From Nematostella vectensis (taxonomy: Eukaryota > Cnidaria > Anthozoa > Actiniaria > Edwardsiidae), in NCBI RefSeq assembly GCF_932526225.1, contig NC_064039.1:8679459-8743458 (forward strand): a DNA stretch of 64,000 nucleotides, given 5' to 3'. Within the stretch, counting starts at the first letter, position 1. Each line of letters begins with the position of its first letter. Of this stretch, positions 34,498-47,286 are shown piece after piece. The translations under genes and the position numbers were made by a program. The notes beneath the pieces are model-generated. The model saw only the letters and a list, made by a program, of their open reading frames with translations. It was not told where the DNA came from and made no database searches.

Positions 34498-37400
34498 ATG
34501 CATCTTCGCGCTTGCTTTGCGATTACTATCGCCTTGGCGCTAGCGAGTGAGGCCGTGAACCCCGGCATTCGCCTACGATTGACAGATAAAGGGCTGCAAT
34601 ACGGTAAGATACAACTAGGGAAATCACTAAAATTTCTAATCAGACCTTGCTCGCCCCATTCTATTGTTCATAATGGAGTTATTTTTCCCTCACACTTTGA
34701 CTCAAATAAAGAGCATACGCACAAGAGTTCAAAAAGATCAACAAGGAGCCTATACGACTTATAATGACAATAGTACAATCTTATACATGTGGGTGCTATT
34801 ATGTTGATCTCTGATATACCTCAACAAGAGATTCCGCACAAAAGAGATAAAAAAGATCAACAAGCAGGCTATACGACCTATACTGACAATTAAACAATCT
34901 TATACATGTAGGTGCTATTATGTTGATCTCTGATATACCTCAACAAGAGATTCCGCACAAAAGAGATAAAAAAGATCAACAAGCAGGCTATACGACCTAT
35001 ACTGACAATAGTACAATCTTATACATGTAGGTGCTATTATGTTGATCTCTGATATACCTCAACAAGAGATTCCGAACAAAAGAGATAAAAAAGATCAACA
35101 AGCAGGCTATACGACCTATACTGACAATAGTACAATCTTATACATGTAGGTGCTATTATGTTGATCTCTGATATATCTCAACAAGAGATTCCGCACAAAA
35201 GAGATAAAAAAGATCAACAAGCAGGCTATACGACCTATACTGACAATTAAACAATCTTATACATGTAGGTGCTATTATGTTGATCTCTGATATATCTCAA
35301 CAAGAGATTCCGCACAAAAGAGATAAAAAAGATCAACAAGCAGGCTATACGACCTATGCTGACAATAAAACAATCTTATACATGTAGGTGCTATTATGTT
35401 GATCTCTGATATACCTCAACTAAAGATTCCGCACAAAAGAGATCAGAAAGGAGGCTATACTGACAATATATTAATATCAATTTCATGTGAGACTACTTTA
35501 ATGTTGATCGCTGTTGTAATATATTTAAATATGAGTATACATATATCATTATTTGTATTATTTTTAGGCATAAAGGTGTTCCGCATGACTCAATATACGT
35601 GATGTATCTCAATAGTTTTACAGGCAATGGCGTTTCTGTATGAAGCGATACATAATTTCTATGGCGTATATGCACAGGCACGCTAGTAGGACGGAAACGA
35701 TTATCGGTCACGCAACGGATTAATATTATTTGTTCTATATAAGTGGCTATATATTGTCTTCCGTTTTTTTGTCTTGTTCTATATAATGGCTAAATATTGT
35801 CTTATTTTTTATTGTGGCTAAATATTATCTTTTCTGTATATGGCTATATATTATCTTGTTCTATACGGTGCAGGATATATGTGTCACAAAGGTAGCAATA
35901 GACAGGCTAATCCTTGCACCTGAAAATAGCCGTAAAAACGCTGTTACATTTGAATAATATCCGAAAGTGAATAGGTTGATTGTCCCTTGGTTTTGTTGTG
36001 GGGAATTGGTGTGGGGGTACTAAAAGTGGAGCTGAACTCCCTCACTATTCCTGACATTTGTTCTATACAGTGGCTAGTATAGGGGTAGAGGTACTAAAAG
36101 AGAAGCTGAACTCCCTCACTATTCCTGACATTTGTTCTATACAGTGGCTAGTATCGGGGTGGAGGTACTTAAAGATAACCTGATCTACCTCACTATTCCT
36201 GACATTTGTTCTATACAGTGGCTAGTATCGGGGTAGAGGTACTAAAGAGAAACTGATCTCCCTCACTATTCCTGACATTTGTTCTATGCAGTGACTAGTA
36301 TCGGGGTAGAGCTACTTAAGAGAAACTGATCTCCCTCACTATTCCTGACATTTGTTCTATGCAGTGGCTAGTATCGGGGTAGAGCTACTTAAGAGAAACT
36401 GATCTCCCTCACTATTCCTGACATTTGTTCTATGCAGTGGCTAGTATCGCGGTGGAGGTCCTGAAAGAGAAGCTGAACTCCCTCACTATTCCTGACATTT
36501 GTTCTATACAGTGGCTAGTATCGGGGTGGAGGTACTTAAAGATAACCTGAACTCCCTCACTATTCCTGACATTTGTTCTATGTAGTGGCTAGTATCGGGG
36601 TAGAGGTACTAAAAGAGAACCTGAACTCCCTCACTATTCCTGACATTTGTTCTATACAGTGGCTAGTATCGGGTTAGAGGTACTAAAAGAGAACCTGAAC
36701 TCCCTCACTATAGATATTAAATATTGTCTTATTTTTTATTGTGGCTAAATATTATCTTTTCTGTATATGGCTATATATTATCTTGTTCTATACGGTGCAG
36801 GATATATGTGTCACAAAGGTAGCAATAGACAGGCTAATCCTTGCACCTGAAAATAGCCGTAAAAACGCTGTTACATTTGAATAATATCCGAAAGTGAATA
36901 GGTTGATTGTCCCTTGGTTTTGTTGTGGGGAATTGGTGTGGGGGTACTAAAAGAGGAGCTGAACTCCCTCACTATTCCTGACATTTGTTCTATACAGTGG
37001 CTAGTATAGGGGTAGAGGTACTAAAAGAGAAGCTGAACTCCCTCACTATTCCTGACATTTGTTCTATACAGTGGCTAGTATCGGGGTGGAGGTACTTAAA
37101 GATAACCTGATCTACCTCACTATTCCTGACATTTGTTCTATACAGTGGCTAGTATCGGGGTAGAGGTACTAAAGAGAAACTGATCTCCCTCACTATTCCT
37201 GACATTTGTTCTAGAGGTACTAAAAGAGAACCTAAACTCCCTCACTATTCCTGACATTTGTTCTATGTAGTGGCTAGTATCGGGGTGGAGGTACTAAAAG
37301 AGAAGCTGAATTCCCTCACGATTCCTGACATTTGTTCTATGCAGTGGCTAGTATCGGGGTAGAGGTACTAAAAGAGAACCTGAACTCCCTCACTATTCCT

Positions 37401-40400
37401 GACATTTGTTCTATACAGTGGCTAGTATCGGGGTAGAGGTCCTAAAAGAGAACCTGAACTACCTCACTATTCCTGACATTTGTTCTATGTAGTGGCTAGT
37501 ATCGGGTTAGAGGTCCTAAAAGAGAAGCTGAACTCCCTCACTATTCCTGACATTTGTTCTATGCAGTGGCTAGTATCGGGGTAGAGGTCCTAAAAGAGAA
37601 GCTGAACTCCCTCACTATTCCTGACATTTGTTCTATGCAGTGGCTAATATCAGGGTAGAGGTCCTAAAAGAGAAGCTGAACTCCCTCACTATTCCTGACA
37701 TTTGTTCTATGCAGTGGCTAGTATCGGGGTGGAGGTACTAAAAGAGAACCTGAACTCCCTCACTATTCCTGACATTTGTTCTATACAGTGGCTAGTATCG
37801 GGGTAGAGGTCCTAAAAGAGAACCTGAACTCCCTCACTATTCCTGACATTTGTTCTATGTAGTGGCTAGTATCGGGGTGGAGGTACTAAAAGAGAAGCTA
37901 AATTCCCTCACGATTCCTGACATTTGTTCTATGCAGTGGCTAGTATCGGGGTGGAGGTACTAAAAGAGAAGCTGAACTCCCTCACTATTCCTGACATCCA
38001 TGGGGACGCCGGCACCCCTGTGGGCCACATCAGCTACGATCTCACAAGGTGGGTGGGGAGTCACGTGGTGGGTGGGGCCAAGGGGGGCGAGGCCTTTGGT
38101 TGCAAAAACGTGGGTCATTTTTTATCACTATACAGGGTACACGCCTAGGCCTGTGAACATAAAATCACAAACTCTATACCAACGATCTAAGTCACATTAC
38201 TAACGTACCATTTAAACTCGGAATATTACTAAGCGAGAGTGAAAAAGGAGCCAGCCCTCAATGTGGCCCAGATCATCGCGGCCAAGCTTAACCGAAAACG
38301 AGGCGACGAAGAAAAGAGATACAGGAGAAAGTCGCTCCTTTCTCTCACTCGCTCCACTGGACGCGAAGGAGTGGGTTCTTGTCGATTATTTCCAGGGGGG
38401 GGGGGTCTTTTTCGAGTGAGGGGAAAGAAAAGGGGAAAGGAGGGGGGGGGCAATGTTTTTCTTTGATATAGCTTATAGTTGAGATACCAATGTTATTAGA
38501 ATGGGAAAAGCTGATCGTTGCGGGTCGTTGCGTGTCACGCTATGAAAATTACAAAACGAACTTAAGGGCGAATTATCCAGAGCTGTTCTCCATTTCTCTA
38601 CAGCGTGAAGATCACCAGTCTCTCTCTGCCGTCATACTCGCTGAAGCCTGTGGCGAACGTGGGCCTGCAGTTCGCGGTGTCTGGGGTCAGCGTCGCTCTG
38701 AGCGGGCACTGGCACTACCGGGAGGACCATTGGTACGTCATCATGTCACGTGTTTTTTGTTTTTTTTTTGAGTCACACGTGCACCTCGTGTTTTTCGTTT
38801 CGCGAAAGGATTTTGGTGACAGAAACCTTTCGCCGTTATGGCGGCCGTTAGACCCTAACCAATGAGAGAGCTCCGTAAAGCACCAAGGGCGTCAAGAAAT
38901 CAGACAAAAGATACATGTGCACATACGCACTTAAATCAACAATAACGCAATGCTAAGATACAATTCGAACTTTATTGACAAGGGCACAAAACGGATCTGT
39001 TCCGCAAAATATCTGTTCCTCATCCCGTTTTTTGCTGGCTGGAAAGATGTTAGACTCCTCGTTTTCGAACTAGTTGTGCCGGAAATATTTTTGAGCGGAT
39101 GCTTGGGAAAAAACCGTCCAGACCGGTTATACGGGCAACTGTTCATTAAAATACCTGACTATTGCTGGCTGGGAGAGCGATCCTGATCTCTTGCTGGCTG
39201 GGAAGGAAAATGTCTGACCACTGCTGGCTGGGGAATAAAAGGGCTCTATTTTTTGCCAGCAACTGGAAACAAATGCATCGGAACGGCATCAGATGTCTTC
39301 AAACGACGAAATATGCTATTTTAACGTGTTTTTTGGATGGTGTGTGTGGGGGAGGGGGGATGGTTGTGTGCCCTTGTATTGAGTTGCTGGCTATGTGTAT
39401 ATCGGTATTTTCTCGATGACCGTAGCTAAAAAGGCGATCCAGTTTGATGTTATTTTGCTTGTGATTGGTCTAAAGCTGTGACAGATGCAGAATTGGATAA
39501 AAGCAGTTGTGATTTGTAAACGAAAGGCTCTGGGTGCATGTGTGACTAAACGAGGGTAACGAAGTATTATTATTATAAAAGTAATTATTCGAGTTCTATT
39601 CTCACCAGCACTGTATGGTGTGTGTGTTTACAGGCCTCACATCAGTGATAGTGGCAGTGTTGACGTCAGCGCGAGTGGGATATCCTTCTCAGTCTCTGTC
39701 GCCCTCGGTTAGTTCCTGACTCATGTTTCTCCTTTGTGCTCATTGCTTACTTTTCTGGCTTTTTCTTCTGACGAACGCACTCTCCTATTTGATATTTCTC
39801 AGTTATGTCCCCGTTTTTTGCTGACTTCAGGCACCTATGCTAAACGCCACCCAACCGTCTTATTCCTATTTTGTTCACGTTTCTTACTGGCTGGTCTTAT
39901 TCCTATTTTGTTCACGTTTCTTACTGGCTCGTCTTATTTCTCTATTTTGTTTACGTTTCTACTGGCTTGTCTTGTATCGCTATTTTTTGTTCGCTTTCTT
40001 GTCTTATTTCTCTATTTTGTTCACGTTTCTTACTGGCTTGTCTTGTATCGCTATTTTTGTTCGCTTTCTTGTCATATTCCTCTATTTTGTCCACGCTTTG
40101 CTTGTGCTTCAGGCGCTGACTCGAAAGGTCGCCCCACCGTCTCTGCGGCCGGATGTTCATGCAGCATTGGGTCAGTCAGTATCACGCTCCACGGCGGTGC
40201 AAGGTGAATAGGTAACAGTTAAGAACGCCTGGGACTATGTCTAAGTATTTAACCGGATATTTTGCTTGTGTTGACAGCTGGCTGTATAATCTATTTGATC
40301 ACGAAATCGAGGGCAAGATCAAAAGCGCACTCCAAAGTCAGGTGAGAGCGAATAAAAGATTCTTCTCATTTTCTTGGAAGCCAGTAGCTCAAGAGTCTAG

Positions 40401-43400
40401 TATCAGTAAAGGGCATACAGCAGAGTGGTACTCTATACGAGAGCACGGTTAAGGCGTGTTCATCTGCATGACAGAGACGGCTAGTGCATGGTAGCGCTTT
40501 CACCTGTCACTGTACCTGTCACACATGCGTTGCTTTCAAGTTTACGGTCCTTAAGCCGTGTAAACGCTATGCAACAACAGGGCCTTATTACAGATTCGCA
40601 TATAGTAATGTGTAGATTTAGGCACTGCCTAAAAGCGGAGCCAGCTTTAAACGTAACACATTTTCATTGCGCATGCTCGGGAATCTGGCGATCTTTGCAG
40701 ACAGGTAAAGGCGCAAAGGCTTATGGCGGACAACGCTATGGATATGTCTTTAGCTCACTCTTGCTGTCTTAATAGGCATATTTCTATTGTATTAACTTTT
40801 TCCATGTTATTGTTATTATTGCTGTAGTTATTGTTGAGCTTCATCTTGTTGTCATGGTAACTGTTCCTACCGGCTATTCAATCTTGTTGTTATGGTAACT
40901 GTTGTTATTGTAGCTGCGTTCCTACTGGCTACTAAATCTTGTTGTTATGGTAACTGTTGTTATTGTAGCTGCGTTCCTACTGGCTACTAAATCTTGTTGT
41001 TATGGTAACTGTTGTTATTGTAGCTGCGTTCCTACTGGCTACTAAATCTTGTTGTTATTGTAGCTGTGCTCCGCAGCCAAAGATTCTATCAACAATCAAG
41101 GGGCTAAAGCTCTTGCCAATTTCCCAAGTAAGTTTTTTACTCCCTTATCCTTCTCCTTGTTTTAGTCCACTAAGCCATTAATGCGAGTCTTTTGATGGGC
41201 AATATTTCACTTCTGAGCTGCGTAGAATCCAAGAAAGTACATGTTTTCTTTTTCATTTCCAGCAACAAGAAAGCTTGATAAATTCTCAGAGATCAACTAC
41301 TCGTTGGTACAAAAACCTGCACCAACAGCAGCCTTCCTTGACGTCATGATAAAGGTTCGTCTTTAATTTGTATATTTTATCATTTCGCCTTAGTACACAA
41401 ACCGCGAGAATCCTTTTTTTAGTTGACGCTCGCCTTAGAGAAACATTGATAGTGTCCAGTCATCCCTACTCACATTACTGTATCAGGCGCGTACCCAGGA
41501 GGAGGAGGGCAGTCATAGTAATTAATGTCCCATTTTTCGGTGGCTAAGGGGGGTGGGGTGGGGTGCATCCCCCTGGCTCGCGCCTGTGTATGTTTATAGG
41601 AAAAGGGGCTGAGATAACATGTGTTGAAAACTACTGAACTCGTCAGAGGTTATTATATGACTAATGATTTTTTCTCTGCTTTCTACTCTGTTTTTTATCG
41701 TCCAGGGTGAGTTCGAGTCCGCTGTGCACCCAGTCGAGGCTCCCTTCTCTCCAGCCCCCCTGCCCGCCGACACGGCCGATAAGTACATGGTGTACGTGTG
41801 GCTGACTGATTACGTCATCAACACGGCTGGACTGGTCTACATGAAGTCTGGCTTCATGAACCGGACTGTCACTCAAGCTGATGTAAGGGGAGAGGGGAGT
41901 TTATTGTAATCTCCTTAGATTTCTTGTTTATTTATTAATTTACCACAAAGAAAGACTATTTAAAGTTAGCCAGGCCTGAGTGTGTTACCAATCGTATACC
42001 TGATTTCTCGTTTCTTTTCAGCTTCCAAAAGACTTCAAATTCCCGCTGAATACCAACACATTTAAAGTAATCGTATACCAGGTATTTTGTGTTTCTGTTT
42101 TCAGCGTTTGTGCACAGTATTTCATATGAGCATGGTTATGGATTATTGTGATGGCGAACTATAATGATCAAGTCGACGATTTAATGTTGATAACGTTCTA
42201 TGGTAATGGTAATGATGATGATGTTCTATGATAATAACGATGACGTTGTATGGCAATGATGATGACGTTTAATCGTAATAACGATGACGTTCTATGGAAA
42301 TGATGATGACTTTCTTTGGTAATGATGATGACGTTATATGGTGATGATGATGACGTTCTATGGTAATGATGATGACGTTCTATGGTAATAACGATGACGT
42401 TCTATGGTAGTGATGGTGACGTTCTATGGTAATAATGATGACGTTCTATGTTAATGATGATGACGTTCTATATTAATGATGATGACGTTCTATGGTAATG
42501 ATGATGACGTTATATGGCAATGATGATGACGTTTTATGGTAATGATGATGACGTATTATGGTAATGACGATGACCTTATATGGTAATAATATGACGTTCT
42601 ATGCCAATAACGATGACGTTCTTTGGTAATGATGATGTTGTTCTATGATAATAACGATGACGTTGTATGGCAATGATGATGACGTTTAATAGTAATAACC
42701 ATGACGTTCTATGGAAATGATGATGGCGTTCTTTGGTAATGATGATGTAGTTATATGGTAATGATGATGACGTTCTATGGTAATGATGATGACGTTCTAT
42801 GGTAATAACCATGACGTTCTATGGAAATGATGATGACGTTTTATGGTAATGATGATGACGTTATATGGTAATAACGATGACGTTGTATGGAAATGATGAT
42901 GACGTTATATGGCAATGATGATGACGTTTTATGGTAATGATGATGACATTCTATGGAAATGATGATGACGTTCTATGGTAATGATGATGACATTTTATGG
43001 TAATAATGATGACGTTGTATGGCGATGATGATGACGTTCTATGGTAACGATGATGACGTTTAATGCAATGATGACGTTTTATGGTAATGATGATGACATT
43101 CTATGGTAATAACGATGACGTTCTATGGAAATGATGATGACGTTCTATGGTAATGATGATGACGTTTTATGGTAATAATGATGACGTTGTATGGCAATGA
43201 TGATGACGTTCTATGGTAACGATGATGACGTTATATGCAATGATGACGTTCTATGGTAATGATGATGACGTTCTATGGTAATGATGATGACGTTCTATGG
43301 AAATGATGATGACGTTTTATGGTAATGATGATGACGTTATATGGCAAAGATGATGATGTTATATGCAAATGGAGATAGGCTATTAACATATTTTTATCGG

Positions 43401-45197
43401 CATGGCAATTTAATGATTACTTTCCATCTTTCTCCGAATCTCTAGCTGTACAATAAGTACCCCGACCGCCCCGTCCGGCTGAAGGTCTACCCAACACAGT
43501 CGCCCGCGATCTCATCTGATGTCGGCGGTGTCAACGTGTCATTGGTTGGACACGTGGAGTTCTACGTGGACCTGCAGAATGGTTCATCCGTCTTTGCTTT
43601 CTCCCTCGGACTGGTAGGTTTGACAAAGTTTCCTGTGTTTTATATAGATTTTCTTAATATATAGCGGCCGCCGCGCTTGCTTTATAAGTGAATTTATATA
43701 TCAGTCTGAACCATGAATCGTATTTTTTTTCTCGTAATGCCCTTGATTTGGGATACCCCCTTTATATGTAGCGGAATACCAAAGCCATTTTCAGCTGATA
43801 AACATCCGCTCATTTTCAGAACATCGCTGCTACGGCACAAATCGCAATTAAGGACACTAACCTCACTGTTCACGCTTCCTTCGTCAAGTGAGTCTGTTTG
43901 CTGTCGCGTTCTCCACCTATTCAATTGTTTGGGTTTTACTTGTTTTAAATGACTTTTTGCATTTGCTTTTGAGCGCAGAGTGGATCCAAGCTTGGTCAAG
44001 TCAGCAATCGGAAATATCGAAGTAAGAATGGACCGTTTTTCAGATGATTGAATCCGAGCATGAAAATTTGTATTTGTTATTCACATATCGTTTTTAACAT
44101 GCCACATTGTAACAATTTCCTTCTCGTTAGCCCAACATTAACCTGATGAAGATGTTTCTCAATTCATTCGTCGACAAGCTCATTATTAATGAACTCAACA
44201 GTAAGTTAACTTCCATCCCTGTCGTTACTACATGGACCTTAGGAGAGACGCACAGCTGGCAGGGAATTGACGCCCTGTTCCCCTATACGAGTTCTGCATA
44301 AAGCTTTGAGGTTTCTTACAGCGATTTTGAGTGATCTGCTTCTTCATGCTCATAACCAGGGGGCGTCTAGTGAAACCGCAGGAGGGGTCCAGAGAACTCA
44401 CTGATCATTTTACAGCAATGCTTTGACAAACCGGAGAGTGCAAAATGTGTTCCGTTACAAATTGAAAACTTGTGAGAAGCGAGAAGTAGTTTTAACATTT
44501 ACTAAATCTTGGCGGGAGTTCTGAAAGTCTCAAAATCGCAGAAAAAAAAAAGAGCCTGAACAAGTAATGAACACTTGTAAAACCAAAGCCTGTAGATTTC
44601 CCTTCTTCTCATCGAACATTTAATCATTACAAATGTATGCAATCTAGTGTTGATGTTTGCTTCGCAGAATACGGCGACCAAGGCTTCCCTCTACCTATGA
44701 TTGATGGAGGCAAACTAGTGAGCCCGCAGATCTCTAGCGGCAAGGTAGGGTTCCGTGGCGGGGTCAGTACGCAGCTCTTACAAGCTGCGGTTTGATTGGG
44801 CAAATGAACAATATCCGCACCTCGACACAAAGAACGAGAAGAATAGAGACAAAAGAACTCCTTTGTAGAACAATGATAATAGGAGACAAAGCAGCTGCGT
44901 ACTTACTCCCGTGGCGAGGTGGTCAGCCAAATTTAACATCATCGTGCCCACATTTTATCATACGCAAACTTTGAAGTTTTATCCAAACCAGGGTCGAGGG
45001 GGAAGGGGAGCTCCCGTCTATACAGAATTTTTTTCAAAAGAGTCAACACCAAGCTAATGTTTAAGCATTGACAATGTTTTTATTTCCAGCACTTCACCCT
45101 CGTCTCGTCAAACGTGGACTACCATCCATCCGATACGCAAGATTTGGATGAGATCAGCCAAGAGTTCGGAGATAGGAGGTTCATTAAGATTGTATGA
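34498..45197 (+). CDS. BPI/LBP: BPI/LBP family protein, complete
   Basis: Sixteen exons join in phase to 500 residues: 34498-34603, 37937-38048, 38604-38732, 39634-39707, 40113-40203, 40278-40341, 41064-41127, 41263-41354, 41706-41882, 42022-42081, 43446-43613, 43820-43887, 43979-44021, 44131-44200, 44668-44744, 45090-45197. A signal peptide (MHLRACFAITIALALASEAV) leads into NPGIRLRLTDKGLQY, the family N-terminus. The N-terminal barrel keeps GRPTVSAAGCSCS (residues 146-158) and LCSAAKD (from 193), which hold the conserved disulfide partners. Linker and C-terminal barrel marks are FSEINYSLVQKPAPTAAFLD, VWLTDYVINTAGLVY and GFPLPMIDGGKLVS. BPI/LBP proteins bind lipopolysaccharide and act in extracellular antibacterial defence or lipid transfer. 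Length matches the family's usual 480-500. Introns 1, 4 and 6 hold repeats made from splice-acceptor regions. Confidence 0.97.
34795..35480. repeat. About 119 bp tandem repeat, 6 copies
   Basis: Each unit includes TTATGTTGATCTCTGATATA and AAGATCAACAAGCAGGCTAT. It lies in BPI intron 1; the copies are over 90 percent alike by eye and the last one is truncated. Confidence 0.95.
35791..37644. repeat. Tandem duplication of about 0.93 kb
   Basis: TAAATATTGTCTTATTTTTT begins at 35791 and again at about 36718, and the following 450 bp or more match closely. Each copy contains unique sequence (GTGCAGGATATATGTGTCAC) leading into the 74 bp array, so the array was duplicated together with its left flank. 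Confidence 0.85.
35995..37990 (+). repeat. 74 bp array made of the BPI exon 2 acceptor and exon start
   Basis: The unit is TTTGTTCTATGCAG (polypyrimidine tract and acceptor), then TGGCTAGTATCGGGGTAGAG and TACTAAAAGAGAAGCTGAAC, through CTCCCTCACTATTCCTGACA. The last unit is the true 5' part of exon 2 (37937 onward, ASIGVEVLKEKLNSLTIPD). About 22-24 upstream copies retain the AG. They lack a donor, and reading from an upstream AG meets TAC TAA in the next unit, so only the last acceptor yields full-length protein. Confidence 0.95.
39826..40112 (+). repeat. Decayed exon 5 copy and TTGTTCACGTTTCTTACTGG array
   Basis: CTTCAGGCACCTATGCTAAA followed by CGCCACCCAACCGTCT (from 39826) mirrors the exon 5 acceptor and start, CTTCAGGCGCTGACTCGAAA followed by GTCGCCCCACCGTCT. 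Between them are about five copies of a 38-45 bp repeat. Confidence 0.75.
40860..41075 (+). repeat. 55 bp acceptor-containing repeat before BPI exon 7
   Basis: TGTTGTTATTGTAGCTGCGT recurs at spacings of about 55 bp three times before the true acceptor (TTGTTATTGTAG/CTGTGCTCC at 41063/41064). Each copy has TACTGGCTACTAAATCTTGT between. Confidence 0.9.
41484..41586. mobile_element. 103 bp hAT-like MITE
   Basis: Ends CAGGCGCGTACCCAGGA and TGGCTCGCGCCTG, flanked by TGTAT on both sides. It lies in BPI intron 8. Confidence 0.7.
42180..43375. repeat. 22-24 bp minisatellite ATGATGATGACGTTCTATGG
   Basis: About 50 copies fill most of BPI intron 10. Nearly every unit contains TGACGTT, a CREB/ATF half-site-like string. 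Larger blocks of some 250 bp recur. Confidence 0.96.
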
Positions 45198-45340
45198 ACT
45201 TGTATCAGGGGTTCGGGAAAAGAAGGTCAATCAAGATTGTATTGATTGTATTGTACTGGAGCGCAAAAGTACATTTTGTAAAATCACTCTTCGTTTAAAA
45301 AAAAATCACTGCCATACTTTCAGATTAATGATTTATAACA

Positions 45341-45346
45341 AATAAA
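45341..45346 (+). other. Poly(A) signal of the BPI/LBP gene
   Basis: AATAAA lies 144 nt past the stop codon, just before the minisatellite. Confidence 0.65.
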
Positions 45347-45399
45347 AAGAGTTTTACATTTCATTTTGGATGTCTTGAAATCCTGTCTATTGTGGGAAG

Positions 45400-46330
45400 G
45401 CTGGATGGAGGTGGGTATATGGGAAGGGTAGAATGGAGAAGGGTATATGGGAAGGGTGGGATTGAGGTGGGGATATGGGAAGGGCGAGATGGAGGTGGGT
45501 ATATGGGAAGGGCGAGATGGAGGTGGGTATATGGGAAGGGTGGGATGGAGGTAGGTATATGGTAAGGGTGGGATGGAGGTGGGTATATGTGAAGGTTGGG
45601 ATTGAGGTGGTATATGGGAAGGGTGGGATGGAGGTGGGTATGTGGGAAGGGTGGGATGGAGGTGGGTAAATAGGAAGGGTGGCATGGAGGAGGGTATATG
45701 GGAAAGGTGGGATAGAGATGGGTATATGGGAAGGGCGAGATGGAGGTGGGTATATGGGAAGGGCTAGATGGAGGTGGGTATATAGGAAGGGTGGGATGGA
45801 TGTGGTATATGGGAAGGAGGTGGGTATATGGAAAGGGTGGGATGGGGATATGGGAAGGGCGAGATGGGGAAATGGGAAGGGCTAGATGGAGGTGGGTATA
45901 TGGGAAGGGTGGGATGGAGGTGGGTAAATAGGAAGGGTGGGATGGAGGTGGGTATATGTGAAGGGCGAGATGGATGTGGGTATATGGGAAGAGTGTAATG
46001 GAATATGTAAAGGGTGGGTATATGGGAAGGGTGTAATGGAAAATGGGAATGGAGGTGGGTATATGTGAAGGGTGTATTGGAATATGGGAAGGGTGGAATG
46101 GAGGTGGGTATATGGGAAGGGTGTAATGGAATATGGGAAGGGTGGAATGGAGGTGGGTATATGGGAAGGGTGGGATGGAGGTGGATAAATAGGAAGGGTG
46201 GGATGGAGGTGGGTATATGTGAAGGGTGGGATGGTGGTATATGGGAAGGGTGAGACAGTGGTGGGTATATTGAAAAGGTGACATGAAGGTGGGTATATGT
46301 GAATATGGGAAGAGTGAGGGTATTAGTGAA
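45400..46330. repeat. 28 bp minisatellite GGAGGTGGGTATATGGGAAG
   Basis: About 30 irregular copies, strongly G-rich on the plus strand. Long Pro/His/Ser frames on the minus strand are translations of the repeat and not a protein gene. Confidence 0.96.
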
Positions 46331-47286
46331 GGGTTCACTATAAGTGGGCATAACTTCAGGCTTAGACGCAGTGGCTAAATATGCAGCTAGGCGCTTCAGT
46401 GGTTTTTACCCATGCTTACATGTGGGCTAGTCGCGAAGCCAGTTGATAAAGATGTTTTGTCAATAGAATGTATATATCTATACCTCGTGTTTGAGTGGTT
46501 TTTATTAACCTGTGGTACAAAAGTGTAACTATCGAAGTGTAGCATTCAAGCCAGCACAAAAGAGAACAAAGATATTGTAGTGCTAGGGTAGTTTACAAAA
46601 ACCCGTGAAATACTGGAGTGGTTTTCAAAATCCTGTGCAAGAAAATGTAATTGTAAAGTGCAATAGTCAAGCCAGAAAAAAAAGACATCACTGTGTAACA
46701 GTACTAAATAAACTATATAGATTTCACTGGTTATTGAAAACCACTCTATTTAGAGCTTAGGTGTATTTCACAGGTTAATGAAAACCACTCTATTTAGAGC
46801 TTAAGTTTATTTCATGGGTTAATGAAAATCACCCTATTTAGAGCTTTAGTGTATTTCATGGGTTAATAAAAAGCCACTCTCCCAACGAGTTGGGTGTAAA
46901 TCATGCAAGGTCCTGGGGAAAATCAACAAAGAGGAGGTGATACATTCCACGAGCATCGCAGGGTTATAATTCATACAGTAGAATATACAGGAAGTGTTGT
47001 TACCATGGTACATACTAAAATTTGACAGATTCAAAAAATGTATACACATATTATATCAAAATAGTTTACATATCTGTGACAAAGCAGATGTTGTTTTAAA
47101 ATTTTGGTAAAAAGATGACACAGGGCAATGGTCTTACAAACTTCACTGTACTACATATGACCTTGGGAATTCTTCAGACAAAACATTACTATTACTTTGA
47201 TAATGTTAATCTCCAATCGGGGCATGTAGGCAATGTAGTGATTGTTTGATTTTCTTTCATTACTGAGTGCTGGCCAGTAAGAATCT

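Larger units (their letters stand above)
45198..47286. other. Intergenic between BPI and NOP56 3' ends
   Basis: Holds the BPI 3' UTR, a minisatellite at 45400-46330, and a shorter repeated motif (AAAACCACTCTATTTAGAGC) near 46735-46870. No exon is supported. Confidence 0.6.

Noticed and set aside
45361-46338. Very long Pro/Ser/His-rich open frames on the minus strand (up to 325 codons)
   Set aside because: They are translations of the 28 bp minisatellite, open in several frames because the unit lacks stop codons.
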